Source: DAIDKA01 sp963708865 (GTDB taxonomy: Bacteria; Pseudomonadota; Gammaproteobacteria; Steroidobacterales; Steroidobacteraceae). Taken from it: a stretch of 64,000 nt of DNA. The notes under the pieces were generated by a model, which had not been told where the DNA came from, made no database searches, and saw only the letters and a program-made list of their open reading frames with translations. This document shows positions 35,647 to 44,920 of the stretch, one piece after another; position 1 is the stretch's first letter; each line of letters begins with the position of its first letter. The stretch covers positions 620,001 to 684,000 of the forward strand of contig CAVPUC010000008.1 of NCBI GenBank assembly GCA_963708865.1, read 5' to 3'. The translations under genes were made by a program, and so were the position numbers.

Positions 35647-37077
35647 ATGACCAACATTGCTGAAGGCAAGATCACCCAGATCATCGGCGCCGTCATCAAC
35701 GTCGAGTTTCCACGTGAGCAGATTCCGCACATCTATGAAGCCCTGCAGCTGGCGGACTCGGACCTGATCCTGGAGGTCCAGCAGCAGCTGGGTGATGGCG
35801 TCGTGCGCACCATTGCGATGGGTGCATCCGAGGGACTCAAGCGCGGCCTGCCCGTGCGCTCCACCGGCAAGCCGATTTCGGTGCCGGTGGGCAAGGCCAC
35901 CCTGGGCCGTATCATGGACGTGCTCGGTCGCCCCCAGGACAATCGCGGCCCGGTGGACTCCCCACAGCAGCTGCCGATTCACCGCGCGCCACCGGCGTTC
36001 GATGAACAGGCGGGCGGTCAGGACCTGCTGGTCACGGGCATCAAGGTCATCGATCTGCTGGTGCCATTCGCCAAGGGCGGCAAGGTCGGCCTGTTTGGGG
36101 GCGCCGGCGTCGGCAAGACCGTCAACATGCTCGAGCTGATCAACAACATCGCCAAGCAGTACAGCGGCCTGTCCGTATTCGCCGGTGTCGGCGAGCGTAC
36201 CCGCGAAGGCAACGATTTCTATCACGAGATGATCGAGTCGGGCGTCATCGACAAGGAAACCCTGTCCAACTCCAAAGTGGCGATGGTGTACGGGCAGATG
36301 AATGAGCCGCCGGGCAATCGCCTGCGCGTCGCGCTCACGGGTCTGACGATGGCCGAGTTCTTCCGCGACGAAGTGCGCGAGGACGGCGGCAAGGGCCGCG
36401 ACGTGCTGTTCTTCGTGGACAACATCTACCGCTACACCTTGGCAGGCACCGAAGTGTCGGCGCTACTGGGCCGCATGCCATCGGCCGTTGGCTACCAGCC
36501 CACCCTGGCCGAAGAAATGGGCGTGCTGCAGGAGCGCATCACCTCCACCAAGACCGGTTCGATTACCTCCATCCAGGCGGTATACGTGCCGGCGGACGAT
36601 CTCACGGATCCCTCGCCCGCCACGACCTTCGCGCATCTGGATGCGACTGTGGTGTTGTCGCGCCAGATTGCCTCGCTGGGCATTTACCCGGCAGTAGATC
36701 CGCTGGATTCAACCAGCCGTCAGCTGGATCCCCTGGTCGTCGGCGAGGAGCACTACGATACGGCGCGCGGCGTGCAGGCCGTGCTGCAGCGCTACAAGGA
36801 GCTGCAGGACATCATCGCCATTCTCGGCATGGATGAGCTGTCGGCCGAGGACAAGCAGGTCGTATACCGCGCGCGCAAGGTGCGCAATTTCCTGTCGCAA
36901 CCGTTCAATGTCGCCAAGGTATTCACCGGCCAGGACGGCAAAATTGTCGCGCTGAAGGACACCATCCGTGGCTTCCAGGGCATCCTCAGTGGTGAATATG
37001 ATCATCTGCCCGAGCAGGCCTTCTACATGGTGGGCTCCATCGATGAGGCCGTCGAAAAGGCAAAGAACCTGCAGTAA
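35647..37077 (+). CDS. atpD: F0F1 ATP synthase subunit beta
   Basis: The 476-residue catalytic subunit has the P-loop GLFGGAGVGKTVNMLELI, the catalytic Glu in VFAGVGERTREGND, VLFFVDNIYRYTLAGTEVSALLGRMPSAVGYQPTL and the C-terminal DELSAEDKQVVYRARKVRNFLSQPF. It is about 16 residues longer than E. coli AtpD, from small insertions. Its stop overlaps the atpC start by one base. Confidence 0.98.
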   Translation: MTNIAEGKITQIIGAVINVEFPREQIPHIYEALQLADSDLILEVQQQLGDGVVRTIAMGASEGLKRGLPVRSTGKPISVPVGKATLGRIMDVLGRPQDNRGPVDSPQQLPIHRAPPAFDEQAGGQDLLVTGIKVIDLLVPFAKGGKVGLFGGAGVGKTVNMLELINNIAKQYSGLSVFAGVGERTREGNDFYHEMIESGVIDKETLSNSKVAMVYGQMNEPPGNRLRVALTGLTMAEFFRDEVREDGGKGRDVLFFVDNIYRYTLAGTEVSALLGRMPSAVGYQPTLAEEMGVLQERITSTKTGSITSIQAVYVPADDLTDPSPATTFAHLDATVVLSRQIASLGIYPAVDPLDSTSRQLDPLVVGEEHYDTARGVQAVLQRYKELQDIIAILGMDELSAEDKQVVYRARKVRNFLSQPFNVAKVFTGQDGKIVALKDTIRGFQGILSGEYDHLPEQAFYMVGSIDEAVEKAKNLQ

Positions 37078-37505
37078 TGGCACCGGCACACACAATCAGG
37101 GTCGAGATCGTCAGCGCGGAAGGCGAGATCTTCTCCGGCGATGCAATCATGGTGGTCGCTCCCGGATCCCAGGGCGACCTGGGCATCTATCCGCGCCACG
37201 CGCCGCTGCTGACCCTGCTCAAGGCCGGCGAAGTGCGCGTGCAGACGCCCGACGGCGCCGAGCAGGTGTTCTACGTGGGTGGCGGCGCGCTGGAGATCCA
37301 GCCCGCCCTGGTCACCGTGCTCGCCGATACGGCGCTGCGCGCCAAGGATATCGATGAGGCCGCGGCATTGGCGGCCAAGCAGCGGGCGGAGGAAGCGCTG
37401 CGGGATCGTGCCGGCGCCATCGACCAGGCCGAAGCCCTGGCGGAACTCGCCCGGGTCGCCGCGCAGCTCAAAATACTCGAGCGGCTGCGCAAGATCCGCG
37501 GCTAG
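37077..37505 (+). CDS. atpC: F0F1 ATP synthase subunit epsilon
   Basis: The 142-residue product has an N-terminal beta-sandwich with EIVSAEGEIFSGDAIMVVAPGSQGDLGIYPRHAPLLT and a C-terminal helical hairpin rich in Ala/Glu/Arg. It links gamma to the c-ring and its hairpin can inhibit ATP hydrolysis. It closes the complete atpIBEFHAGDC operon. Confidence 0.96.
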   Translation: MAPAHTIRVEIVSAEGEIFSGDAIMVVAPGSQGDLGIYPRHAPLLTLLKAGEVRVQTPDGAEQVFYVGGGALEIQPALVTVLADTALRAKDIDEAAALAAKQRAEEALRDRAGAIDQAEALAELARVAAQLKILERLRKIRG

Positions 37506-37534
37506 GTCAGGCCGCGCGCGGTAAGCTCCCCGCC

Positions 37535-38449
37535 ATGGGCAGGCCCGCCAATCGTCAGTTTCCCACCCGCTGGGCCGCGATTTGGCTGCTGCTATCTCTG
37601 TACCTGCCGCTGCGACCAGTGCCCGCGGCGGATGTATCCTCCTCGGTGCTGCGCCCGCCCCCGGCGCAGGTGCAGCGCCAGACATTGCTGAGCACCGTGT
37701 CCCGCATGGATCGGGGCAACCCCGCAGGCGGCGAGGTCTACTTCGTGGGCTTTGCCGGCTACGGTGAGCAGAGGGTATTCAGGAAGGAAGCTGAACTGGC
37801 GCAACGGGTCTTCGGCGCGCGCTTCACCACGTCAAACCGATCGCTGCTGCTGGTCAACGACATCCATGACCGGCGTACCTACCCGCTGGCGACCTTTGAA
37901 AACCTGCGCGTCGCGGTCAATGCCATCGGTCGGCGAATGCGCCCGGACCGGGACACGCTGGTCCTGATGCTGACTTCACATGGGAACGACGAGGACGGCG
38001 TCGCCATCACCAATGGCAAGATGCCCGAGGACGCCCTGTCACCGGAGGATCTCGCGAAGATCCTGCACGAGTCGCATATCCGCTGGCGTGTGATCGTCGT
38101 GTCCGCGTGCTACTCCGGCATCTTCATCCCGGTTCTCAAGAATGATTCGACCCTGATCATGACGGCCGCGGATGCGCGCCACAGCTCCTTCGGCTGCGAC
38201 GACACGCGCGACCTCACCTACTTCGGCGAGGCGCTGCTCAAGGATGCGCTGCCCCACGCCTGTTCGCTCACCCAGGCGTACGAGGATACCGCCCGGATCA
38301 TTCGTCGGCGTGAAGCGGACGAAGGTGACATCCATTCCAATCCCATGCTGTTTGTCGGGCCCCGGATGCAGGCACGGCTGCCGCAGCTCGATGCCACAGC
38401 GGCTCGCAGCTGTGCCGCCCAGCCCTTGCAACCCCCGAAACGACAGTGA
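37535..38449 (+). CDS. Secreted C13 (legumain-like) cysteine peptidase
   Basis: The 304-residue product has a signal peptide (about 1-31, ending VPAAD). The caspase-haemoglobinase fold is visible: the catalytic His in LVLMLTSHGNDEDG and the catalytic Cys in WRVIVVSACYSGIFIP. MTAADARHSSFGCDD and TYFGEALLKDA follow, as in bacterial C13 proteins. Legumain-like enzymes cleave after Asn or Asp; bacterial members have no settled role. The gene starts 29 bases after atpC and overlaps glmU by four bases (GTGA), so it may be carried on the atp transcript. Confidence 0.85.
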   Translation: MGRPANRQFPTRWAAIWLLLSLYLPLRPVPAADVSSSVLRPPPAQVQRQTLLSTVSRMDRGNPAGGEVYFVGFAGYGEQRVFRKEAELAQRVFGARFTTSNRSLLLVNDIHDRRTYPLATFENLRVAVNAIGRRMRPDRDTLVLMLTSHGNDEDGVAITNGKMPEDALSPEDLAKILHESHIRWRVIVVSACYSGIFIPVLKNDSTLIMTAADARHSSFGCDDTRDLTYFGEALLKDALPHACSLTQAYEDTARIIRRREADEGDIHSNPMLFVGPRMQARLPQLDATAARSCAAQPLQPPKRQ

Positions 38450-39873
38450 GGCGCAACGTGGCGAACAAGAAATCGGTTCGAACCCGCACACCCGTGAAGG
38501 CCGCCCAGCCTTTGGCTGTCGTCATCCTCGCCGCTGGCGCCGGCAAGCGCATGAAATCCGCATTGCCGAAGGTGCTGCAACCGATGGCCGGTAAGCCGCT
38601 GCTGCAGTATGTGCTCGACACGGCACGTACCCTGAACCCGGCCGCGATCCACGTGGTCTACGGCCATGGCGGTGAGGCCGTTCCGCAGGCCTTTGCGCAC
38701 GAGTCCGTATCGTGGGTGCGCCAGGCAGAGCAGCTGGGGACGGGTCACGCCGTGATGCAGGTGATGCCGCGCCTGTCCGCCGAGCAGCGCGTGCTGATTC
38801 TGTACGGCGATGGACCGCTGATCACGGCGGACACCCTGCGCGCTTTACTGGCCGCCGCCGGTCGCGACGGCGTCGGGCTGCTGACGGTCAATGCCAGCGA
38901 CCCCACCGGGTATGGACGCGTGCTGCGCAATGCCGGCGGACGTGTACAGGGCATCGTCGAGGAGAAGGACGCCACGGCGAAGCAGCGCAAGCTGCGCGAA
39001 TGCAATACGGGTGTCGTCACCATGCCCGCCGCCCGCCTGACCCGGTGGCTCGGGCGGCTGACCAACCGCAATGCACAGCGTGAGTACTATCTCACCGACG
39101 TGATCGGCCTGGCGGTGCGCGATCGGGTGGCGGTGCTGCCGCTGCTCGCAGTGGATGAACAGGAAGTGCTGGGCATCAACGATCGAATCCAGCTGGCGGC
39201 TGCGGAAAGCGCCTGGCGCGCGCGGCAGGCCCGCAGACTCATGCTGAGTGGGGCGACACTCATCGACCCGGCACGGATCGACATTCGCGGCGCCGTCTCG
39301 GTCGGACAGGACGTGGTGATCGATGTGAACGTGGTGCTGGAGGGGCAGGTCACACTGGGCGATGGCGTGAAGATCGGCCCCAACTGTCTGATCCGCAATG
39401 CGCTGATCGAAGCCGGCACTGAAGTGTTCGCCAATTGCGTCATCGACCGCGCGCTCATCGGCCCGGACTGCCGCATCGGCCCATTCGCGCGGGTACGGCC
39501 CGAATCCGTGCTGGCCGAGAACGTGCACGTCGGGAATTTCGTCGAGATCAAGAAGACCCGCATCGGCCCCGGATCCAAGGCCAATCATCTCACCTACCTG
39601 GGTGATACGACGGTCGGCGCGGGCGTCAACGTCGGGGCGGGCACCGTCACCTGCAACTACGATGGGGTCAACAAATGGCCGACCACCATTGATGACGATG
39701 CATTCATCGGCTCCGGCAGCATGCTGGTTGCCCCGGTGCAGATCGGCGCTGGCGCGACCATCGGCGCGGGTTCCACCATCACCAGCAACGCGCCGGCCGG
39801 ACAACTGACGCTCGGCCGGGCGCGCCAGCTCAGTATCCCGGGCTGGAAGCGACCGACCCGGCGCGGTAGCTGA
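38446..39873 (+). CDS. glmU: Bifunctional UDP-GlcNAc pyrophosphorylase / glucosamine-1-P acetyltransferase
   Basis: GlmU makes UDP-N-acetylglucosamine for peptidoglycan and LPS. The 475-residue product has the uridylyltransferase motif VVILAAGAGKRMKSALPKVL, EQLGTGHAVMQ, LYGDGPL and EEKDAT in the first half. A left-handed beta-helix of hexapeptide repeats follows (from about 260) with NHLTYLGDTTVGAGVNVGAGTVTCNYDG. The first 20 residues are basic and not conserved; GTG 38446 and GTG 38458 both fit. It converges on hldE with three bases between. Confidence 0.97.
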   Translation: MRRNVANKKSVRTRTPVKAAQPLAVVILAAGAGKRMKSALPKVLQPMAGKPLLQYVLDTARTLNPAAIHVVYGHGGEAVPQAFAHESVSWVRQAEQLGTGHAVMQVMPRLSAEQRVLILYGDGPLITADTLRALLAAAGRDGVGLLTVNASDPTGYGRVLRNAGGRVQGIVEEKDATAKQRKLRECNTGVVTMPAARLTRWLGRLTNRNAQREYYLTDVIGLAVRDRVAVLPLLAVDEQEVLGINDRIQLAAAESAWRARQARRLMLSGATLIDPARIDIRGAVSVGQDVVIDVNVVLEGQVTLGDGVKIGPNCLIRNALIEAGTEVFANCVIDRALIGPDCRIGPFARVRPESVLAENVHVGNFVEIKKTRIGPGSKANHLTYLGDTTVGAGVNVGAGTVTCNYDGVNKWPTTIDDDAFIGSGSMLVAPVQIGAGATIGAGSTITSNAPAGQLTLGRARQLSIPGWKRPTRRGS

Positions 39874-39876
39874 GCG

Positions 39877-41352
39877 CTATTCGCCCTTGCCGAGACCCTT
39901 GATGCGCTCCACCAGCGCGGAGGTTGATTTTTGCGGTAGCAGGGGCACCAGGGCGACGCGACCCCCGAGGGCTTCGACCACTTCACGTCCGACCACCTGT
40001 TCCGCCGTGTAGTCGGCGCCCTTCACCAGGACGTGAGGGCGTACGGTCTGGATGGTCTGCAATGGCGTGTCTTCGTCAAACACGGTCACGGCATCAACGC
40101 ACGCCAGTGCCGCCAGCAGCGCGGCCCGTTCGGCCTGGGGCACCAGCGGTCGTTCCGGCCCCTTGAGCCGCCGCACCGACGCATCGCTGTTGATCGCCAG
40201 CACCAGCACATCGCCAAGGCGTGCCGCACTGTGCAGCAGCGACAGATGTCCGGCATGCAGCAGGTCATAACAGCCATTGGTGAACACGATGCGTTTGCCC
40301 GCGAGGCGCCAGGATGCCGCGCGCGTGGCAAGTTCCGCGCGGGACAGCACCTTGGCATCGGGAGCCGTGGTCAGCTCACTGCGGATGCTGTCCGCATCGA
40401 CTGCCACCGCGCCCACCTGGCCGACCGAAACACCCGCCGCGGCATTCGCCAACTTGGCAGCGTCAGGCAAGGAGGCTTTGGCGGCGAGCGACAGGGCGAG
40501 CACGGCGATCGCGGTATCGCCGGCGCCCGTGACATCGAACACCGCGCGGCGACTGGCCGGTACCGCAACGGCGGGCCCGGCGGCGGGCACGGCCAACATG
40601 CCGTGTTCACTCAAGGTGACCACCATCGAGGTGAGACCGGCGGCGGCGATCAGCGGCCGCGCCGCGGCCGCCACCGCCTCTGCATCGGTCGGATCGACGG
40701 AGCTGCCGGCGGCCAGCTCCAGTTCGCGCAGATTCGGTGTCACGGTGGTCGCGCCACGATAACGCGTGAAGTCCCGCGATTTGGGATCCACGACCACGGG
40801 CACGGCGCCGGCGCGCGCCGTCACGGCGGTGATGAGCTGCGCTGTGAGCACGCCCTTCGCGTAATCACTGAGGATGACCCCATCGGGCGCCTCCTCTCCG
40901 AGGCCTTCGACCATGCGGGTACACAGCTGCGCATCGCAGGAGCCTGTGTCCTCCCAATCCATGCGCAGCAGCTGTTGACTGTGGCCCAGCACCCGCAACT
41001 TGCGGGTAGTGCGGCGGTTCGCCGCGCGGACCACGCCGCGCGTGTCGATCCCGCAAGCCGCGCACAGGCGCAGCAGATCCTCTCCGGCCGCATCCTTGCC
41101 GATGGCGCCCGCCAGCGTGACTCGGGCGCCCAGCGCCGCCACCTGCCGCGCCACGTTGGCGGCGCCGCCGAGGCGATGCTCGGTATCGCACACTCGCACG
41201 ACCGGCACCGGCGCCTCCGGCGATACCCGGTCCACGGCGCCGGTGACGTATTCATCGAGCATGAGGTCGCCGACCACCCAGATCTTCAGACCCGCGTAGC
41301 GGTCAAGTACCGAAAGCAGGGAGGCCAGATCAGTTTGTGCGGAGTCGCTCAT
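39877..41352 (-). CDS. hldE: Bifunctional heptose-7-phosphate kinase / heptose-1-phosphate adenylyltransferase
   Basis: HldE carries out steps 2 and 4 of ADP-heptose synthesis for LPS inner core. The 491-residue product has a PfkB/ribokinase-type kinase domain first (about 15-330), with MLDEYVTGAVDRVSPEAPVPV, GGAANVARQVAALGA and the catalytic GAGDT in DVTGAGDTAIAV. A nucleotidyltransferase domain follows with FTNGCYDLLHAGHLSLL (HxGH) and HVLVKGADYTAEQVVG. Length fits the fused form (about 475). It follows gmhB by three bases. Confidence 0.96.
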   Translation of the reverse strand: MSDSAQTDLASLLSVLDRYAGLKIWVVGDLMLDEYVTGAVDRVSPEAPVPVVRVCDTEHRLGGAANVARQVAALGARVTLAGAIGKDAAGEDLLRLCAACGIDTRGVVRAANRRTTRKLRVLGHSQQLLRMDWEDTGSCDAQLCTRMVEGLGEEAPDGVILSDYAKGVLTAQLITAVTARAGAVPVVVDPKSRDFTRYRGATTVTPNLRELELAAGSSVDPTDAEAVAAAARPLIAAAGLTSMVVTLSEHGMLAVPAAGPAVAVPASRRAVFDVTGAGDTAIAVLALSLAAKASLPDAAKLANAAAGVSVGQVGAVAVDADSIRSELTTAPDAKVLSRAELATRAASWRLAGKRIVFTNGCYDLLHAGHLSLLHSAARLGDVLVLAINSDASVRRLKGPERPLVPQAERAALLAALACVDAVTVFDEDTPLQTIQTVRPHVLVKGADYTAEQVVGREVVEALGGRVALVPLLPQKSTSALVERIKGLGKGE

Positions 41353-41355
41353 GTA

Positions 41356-41943
41356 TCAGCCGGTCCTGGCAGTTCGGAGCAAGTTCTGCGCAACCTGCGC
41401 AAGGTCATCAAATACCGGCAGCCTCTGGCCGCGTTCAGCCAGCGTGGCAGCCGCCTTGAGCCCTTTGCCGGTGCGCACCAGCGCTGCGGCGACGCCGGCG
41501 GCCTGTGCAGCCTCAATATCGCGCACATCATCGCCCACCATCAGGGTTTGTGCCGCGCTGATGCCGGAGTCCGCCATGGCACGGCGAACCAGCCCCGGTG
41601 CGGGCTTGCGGCAGTCGCAGTGCGCAGCAGGCGCGTGCGGACAGAAAAACACCGCGCTGATGTGCGCGCCGGCCGCTTCGGCCTGGCTGCGCATGGTATC
41701 GAGCACCTGATCCAACTGCGCCTGGCTCATGAGACCCCGCCCCACCGCGGACTGATTGCTGACGACGCTGATGCGCCATCCGGCCTTCGACAGCACCGCC
41801 AGCGCCTCACGCGAACCCGGCAGCCATTTGAAGGCAGCGGGCTCAAGCACATAGCCATGCACCGCCGGCTCCTCGTTGAGTACGCCGTCGCGGTCCAGGA
41901 TCAGATGACGGGTGCCGGCCGGCAGGGAATGCGCTTGGGCCAT
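41356..41943 (-). CDS. gmhB: D-glycero-beta-D-manno-heptose-1,7-bisphosphate 7-phosphatase
   Basis: The 195-residue HAD phosphatase removes the 7-phosphate between the two HldE steps. It has the nucleophile motif LILDRDGVLNEE, VVSNQSAVGRGL (motif II), the zinc loop FCPHAPAAHCDCRKPAP with C-H-C-C ligands, and LMVGDDVRDIEAAQAAG as motif IV. It overlaps hldD's stop by one base, so hldD-gmhB-hldE is one operon. Confidence 0.95.
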   Translation of the reverse strand: MAQAHSLPAGTRHLILDRDGVLNEEPAVHGYVLEPAAFKWLPGSREALAVLSKAGWRISVVSNQSAVGRGLMSQAQLDQVLDTMRSQAEAAGAHISAVFFCPHAPAAHCDCRKPAPGLVRRAMADSGISAAQTLMVGDDVRDIEAAQAAGVAAALVRTGKGLKAAATLAERGQRLPVFDDLAQVAQNLLRTARTG

Positions 41944-42926
41944 CAGCGGTATCGGTCGGGTTGCGACAGATAGCGTTGCACGTAATCGCGTACGCCATCC
42001 TCGAGCGTCATGAACGGCCGCGTGTACCCGAGCGCGCGCAAACGATCCATGCGCGCCTCGGTAAAGTACTGGTAATTGGGGCGGATCTCGAGCGGTGTGT
42101 CCACATACGCCAGGCGCGGCGGCTTGCCCACGGCCGCAAACAAGGCGGTGGCGAGTTGCGCGAAACTGTGGGCCTTGCCGGTCCCGAGATTGAAGATGCC
42201 GTTGACCTTTGGGTTAGCGAGCAGCCACAGCACCACCTGGACGCAATCGGCGACGTAGATGAAATCGCGCTGCTGGCCCCCATCGCTCACCCCCTCGCGG
42301 TGCGAGCGAAACAGCGTGACGGGTTCGCCGGCTGCGGCGGCCGCGAACTTCTGCGCCACGACACTCTGCATGCCGCCCTTGTGATACTCGTTTGGGCCGT
42401 AAACGTTGAAGAATTTCAGACCCACCCACTGTGCGGGTTGGCCGTTACCGAGCGCCACTTCGCGCACCGCCCAGCGATCAAACAGCAGTTTGCTCCAGCC
42501 GTAGGCGTTGAGCGGGCGCAACCGTGCGAGCGCGGCCATCGCCCAGTCGTCCTCGAAGCCGGTTTCGGCACCGCCGTAGGTGGCGGCCGAGGAGGCGTAG
42601 ATGAAGCGCTTGCCATGCCGCGCGCACCAGCGCCACAACCTTTGCGACAGGCGGAAATTGGTCTCGATGATCAGGTCGGCGTCGGTTTCGGTGGTCGAGG
42701 AAATCGCGCCCATGTGCACCACGGCATCCACTGCCGCGCCATGTTCCGTCAACCACGCCTCGAGCTGTTCGGGGGCAATGAGGTCACGCAGTTCGAGCTT
42801 GCTGACGTTGCGCCACTTGTTGCCGGTACGCAGGCGATCACAGATGGCCACGGGCATGCCTTGATCAGCCAGCGCGGCCGCAAGGTTGGAGCCAATAAAT
42901 CCGGCTCCGCCGGTGACCAGAATCAT
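41943..42926 (-). CDS. hldD: ADP-L-glycero-D-manno-heptose-6-epimerase
   Basis: HldD makes ADP-L-glycero-D-manno-heptose, the donor for the LPS inner core. The 327-residue SDR protein has the NADP motif ILVTGGAGFIGSNLAAAL, HMGAISSTTETDADL, the catalytic Ser/Tyr region FIYASSAATYGG and LRPLNAYGWSKLLFD, and FFNVYGPNEYHKGGMQSVV. ATG 42926 gives the normal N-terminus; an upstream ATG at 42974 adds 16 residues with no family match. Confidence 0.96.
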   Translation of the reverse strand: MILVTGGAGFIGSNLAAALADQGMPVAICDRLRTGNKWRNVSKLELRDLIAPEQLEAWLTEHGAAVDAVVHMGAISSTTETDADLIIETNFRLSQRLWRWCARHGKRFIYASSAATYGGAETGFEDDWAMAALARLRPLNAYGWSKLLFDRWAVREVALGNGQPAQWVGLKFFNVYGPNEYHKGGMQSVVAQKFAAAAAGEPVTLFRSHREGVSDGGQQRDFIYVADCVQVVLWLLANPKVNGIFNLGTGKAHSFAQLATALFAAVGKPPRLAYVDTPLEIRPNYQYFTEARMDRLRALGYTRPFMTLEDGVRDYVQRYLSQPDRYR

Positions 42927-42972
42927 CTTGAAGGGTCTCCAGAGCCGACCAACGGCGGCCAGCGCGCCAAGC

Positions 42973-42978
42973 ATTATA
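42973..42978 (-). promoter_or_regulatory. Consensus -10 box for the heptose operon
   Basis: On the minus strand this hexamer reads TATAAT, 47 bases upstream of the hldD ATG, in the 130-base divergent gap to glmS. A plausible -35 at the right distance is not obvious. A TAGAAT at 42982 on the plus strand could serve glmS but lacks a partner box. Confidence 0.4.
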
Positions 42979-43056
42979 CATTAGAATCAAGAGCATACGG
43001 CGTGCGGATCAGGCAAACTGATTGTCGCACAGCGCACGCGCAAGGATTTCTCTGAT

Positions 43057-44892
43057 ATGTGTGGAATCGTCGGGGCAATTGCCGAACGGAACATTGTGCC
43101 CATCCTGCTGGAGGGGCTGCGCCGTCTGGAGTACCGGGGCTACGATTCGGCCGGGCTTGCCGTTCTGAATGGCTCCGGCAGCCTGATCCGTCTGCGCGCG
43201 GTGGGCAAGGTGCGCGCGCTCGAGGAGGCCATCGAGCAGCAGCCGACCCGCGGCAAGGTGGGCATTGCGCATACTCGCTGGGCCACGCATGGCGCCCCGA
43301 GCGAGCGTAACGCCCATCCGCACGTCTCGCATGACGGGCTCGCCATCGTCCACAACGGCATTATTGAAAATCATGTCGAGCTGCGCGCCGATCTCACGCA
43401 CCTGGGCTACAAGTTCATGTCCGAAACGGACACCGAAGTCATTGCCCACCGTATCCACTTCCACCTGCGCACCGTCAAGGACCTGTTCAAGGCGGTGCGC
43501 GCGACCGTGGCTGAACTTGAGGGCGCGTATGCCCTGGCGGTGGTCAGCGAGCAGGACCCGGACCGCCTGATCGTCGCGCGTGAGGGCTGCCCGGTGGTGC
43601 TGGGACTGGGCGTGGAGGAAAACTTCGTCGCCTCCGATGTCGCAGCACTGCTGCCCGTGACCCGCCGTTTCGTATTCCTTGAAGAGGGCGACATCGCCGA
43701 AGTCAGGCGCAACGGTTATCGGATTCTGGATCGCGAGGGCAATGCCGCCAACCGTCAGGCGCGCGACAGCGACCTGTCAGCGGATGCGGCCGAGAAGGGC
43801 CAATACCGGCACTTCATGCTGAAGGAAATCCACGAGCAGCCACGCGCCGTGGCCGACACGCTGCAGGAACGGGTCGCGAACGGCAAGCTGCTCGAAGCCG
43901 CCTTTGGTCCGGCCGCCACCGAGGTGTTCAAGCGCACCGAGCACGTCCACATCGTGGCTTGCGGCACCAGCTTTCATGCGGGGCTGGTGGCGCGCTACTT
44001 CGTCGAGCAGATCTGCAAGGTGCCGTGCACCGTGGAAGTCGCGAGCGAATACCGCTATCGCAATCCCGTCGTGCCGCGCGGCTCGCTGTTTGTCACGATC
44101 TCACAGTCAGGCGAAACCGCAGATACCCTGGCGGCATTGCGGCTCGCCCGCCAGGCGGACTATCTGTCGACGCTTGCGATCTGCAATGCCCCGGAAAGCT
44201 CGCTGGTGCGCGACTCGGCGCTCGTCATGTTGACGCGTGCGGGGCCGGAAATCGGTGTGGCCTCGACCAAGGCCTTTACGACACAGCTGATTGCACTGGG
44301 CATGCTGGTCGTCGCGTTGGCCAAGCACCACGGTGCCGATGTGGAACGGGAGCGCAGCCTGGTCGCACGCCTGCTGGAATTGCCATCGCTGATCGAGAAG
44401 ACCCTGGCGTTAGATCCCGTCATTCACCGGCTGGCCGAGCGTTTCGCCGACAAGCAGCATGCCTTGTTCCTGGGCCGAGGCGCCATGTACCCGATCTCGA
44501 TGGAGGGCGCGCTGAAGCTCAAGGAGATCTCCTACATCCACGCCGAGGCATACCCCGCCGGGGAGCTGAAGCACGGTCCGCTGGCACTCGTCGATGAGGA
44601 CATGCCGGTGATTGCCGTGGCGCCGAACAACGAACTGCTCGAAAAGCTCAAATCGAACCTGATGGAAGTGCGCGCCCGGGGCGGCGAACTGATTGTGTTC
44701 GCCGACCCCGAGGCCGGGTTCCAGAATGCGGATGGCGTCACAGTGATCAACATGCCGCGGCACGTCACTTCTTTCCAGGAGCCGCTCATCTATACCCTTC
44801 CGCTACAGCTGCTCGCCTACCACGTGGCCGTTCTCAAGGGCACCGACGTGGATCAGCCCCGCAATCTGGCCAAGAGCGTGACGGTCGAATAG
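43057..44892 (+). CDS. glmS: Glutamine-fructose-6-phosphate aminotransferase (isomerizing)
   Basis: GlmS makes glucosamine-6-phosphate, the entry step to amino sugars. The 611-residue product has the N-terminal nucleophile Cys2 in MCGIVGAIAERN and the glutaminase signatures GYDSAGLAVLN and HTRWATHGAPSERNAHPH. Two SIS domains follow with HIVACGTSFHAGLVARYF, SQSGETADTLAALR and MEGALKLKEISYIHAEAYPAGELKHGPLALV, and it ends DQPRNLAKSVTVE. No glmS ribozyme is seen upstream, as expected outside Firmicutes. Confidence 0.98.
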   Translation: MCGIVGAIAERNIVPILLEGLRRLEYRGYDSAGLAVLNGSGSLIRLRAVGKVRALEEAIEQQPTRGKVGIAHTRWATHGAPSERNAHPHVSHDGLAIVHNGIIENHVELRADLTHLGYKFMSETDTEVIAHRIHFHLRTVKDLFKAVRATVAELEGAYALAVVSEQDPDRLIVAREGCPVVLGLGVEENFVASDVAALLPVTRRFVFLEEGDIAEVRRNGYRILDREGNAANRQARDSDLSADAAEKGQYRHFMLKEIHEQPRAVADTLQERVANGKLLEAAFGPAATEVFKRTEHVHIVACGTSFHAGLVARYFVEQICKVPCTVEVASEYRYRNPVVPRGSLFVTISQSGETADTLAALRLARQADYLSTLAICNAPESSLVRDSALVMLTRAGPEIGVASTKAFTTQLIALGMLVVALAKHHGADVERERSLVARLLELPSLIEKTLALDPVIHRLAERFADKQHALFLGRGAMYPISMEGALKLKEISYIHAEAYPAGELKHGPLALVDEDMPVIAVAPNNELLEKLKSNLMEVRARGGELIVFADPEAGFQNADGVTVINMPRHVTSFQEPLIYTLPLQLLAYHVAVLKGTDVDQPRNLAKSVTVE

Positions 44893-44920
44893 GCGCGACG
44901 TCGCTGCTTCGCGTCGATCC

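Noticed and set aside
35706..35725. CACGTG core within atpD resembling parS
   Set aside because: Flanks do not match the TGTTT / AAACA arms, and it lies inside conserved coding sequence.
40033..41973. A 646-codon open frame on the plus strand
   Set aside because: It lies fully antisense to hldE and gmhB, whose catalytic motifs are intact. High GC produces such long antisense frames.
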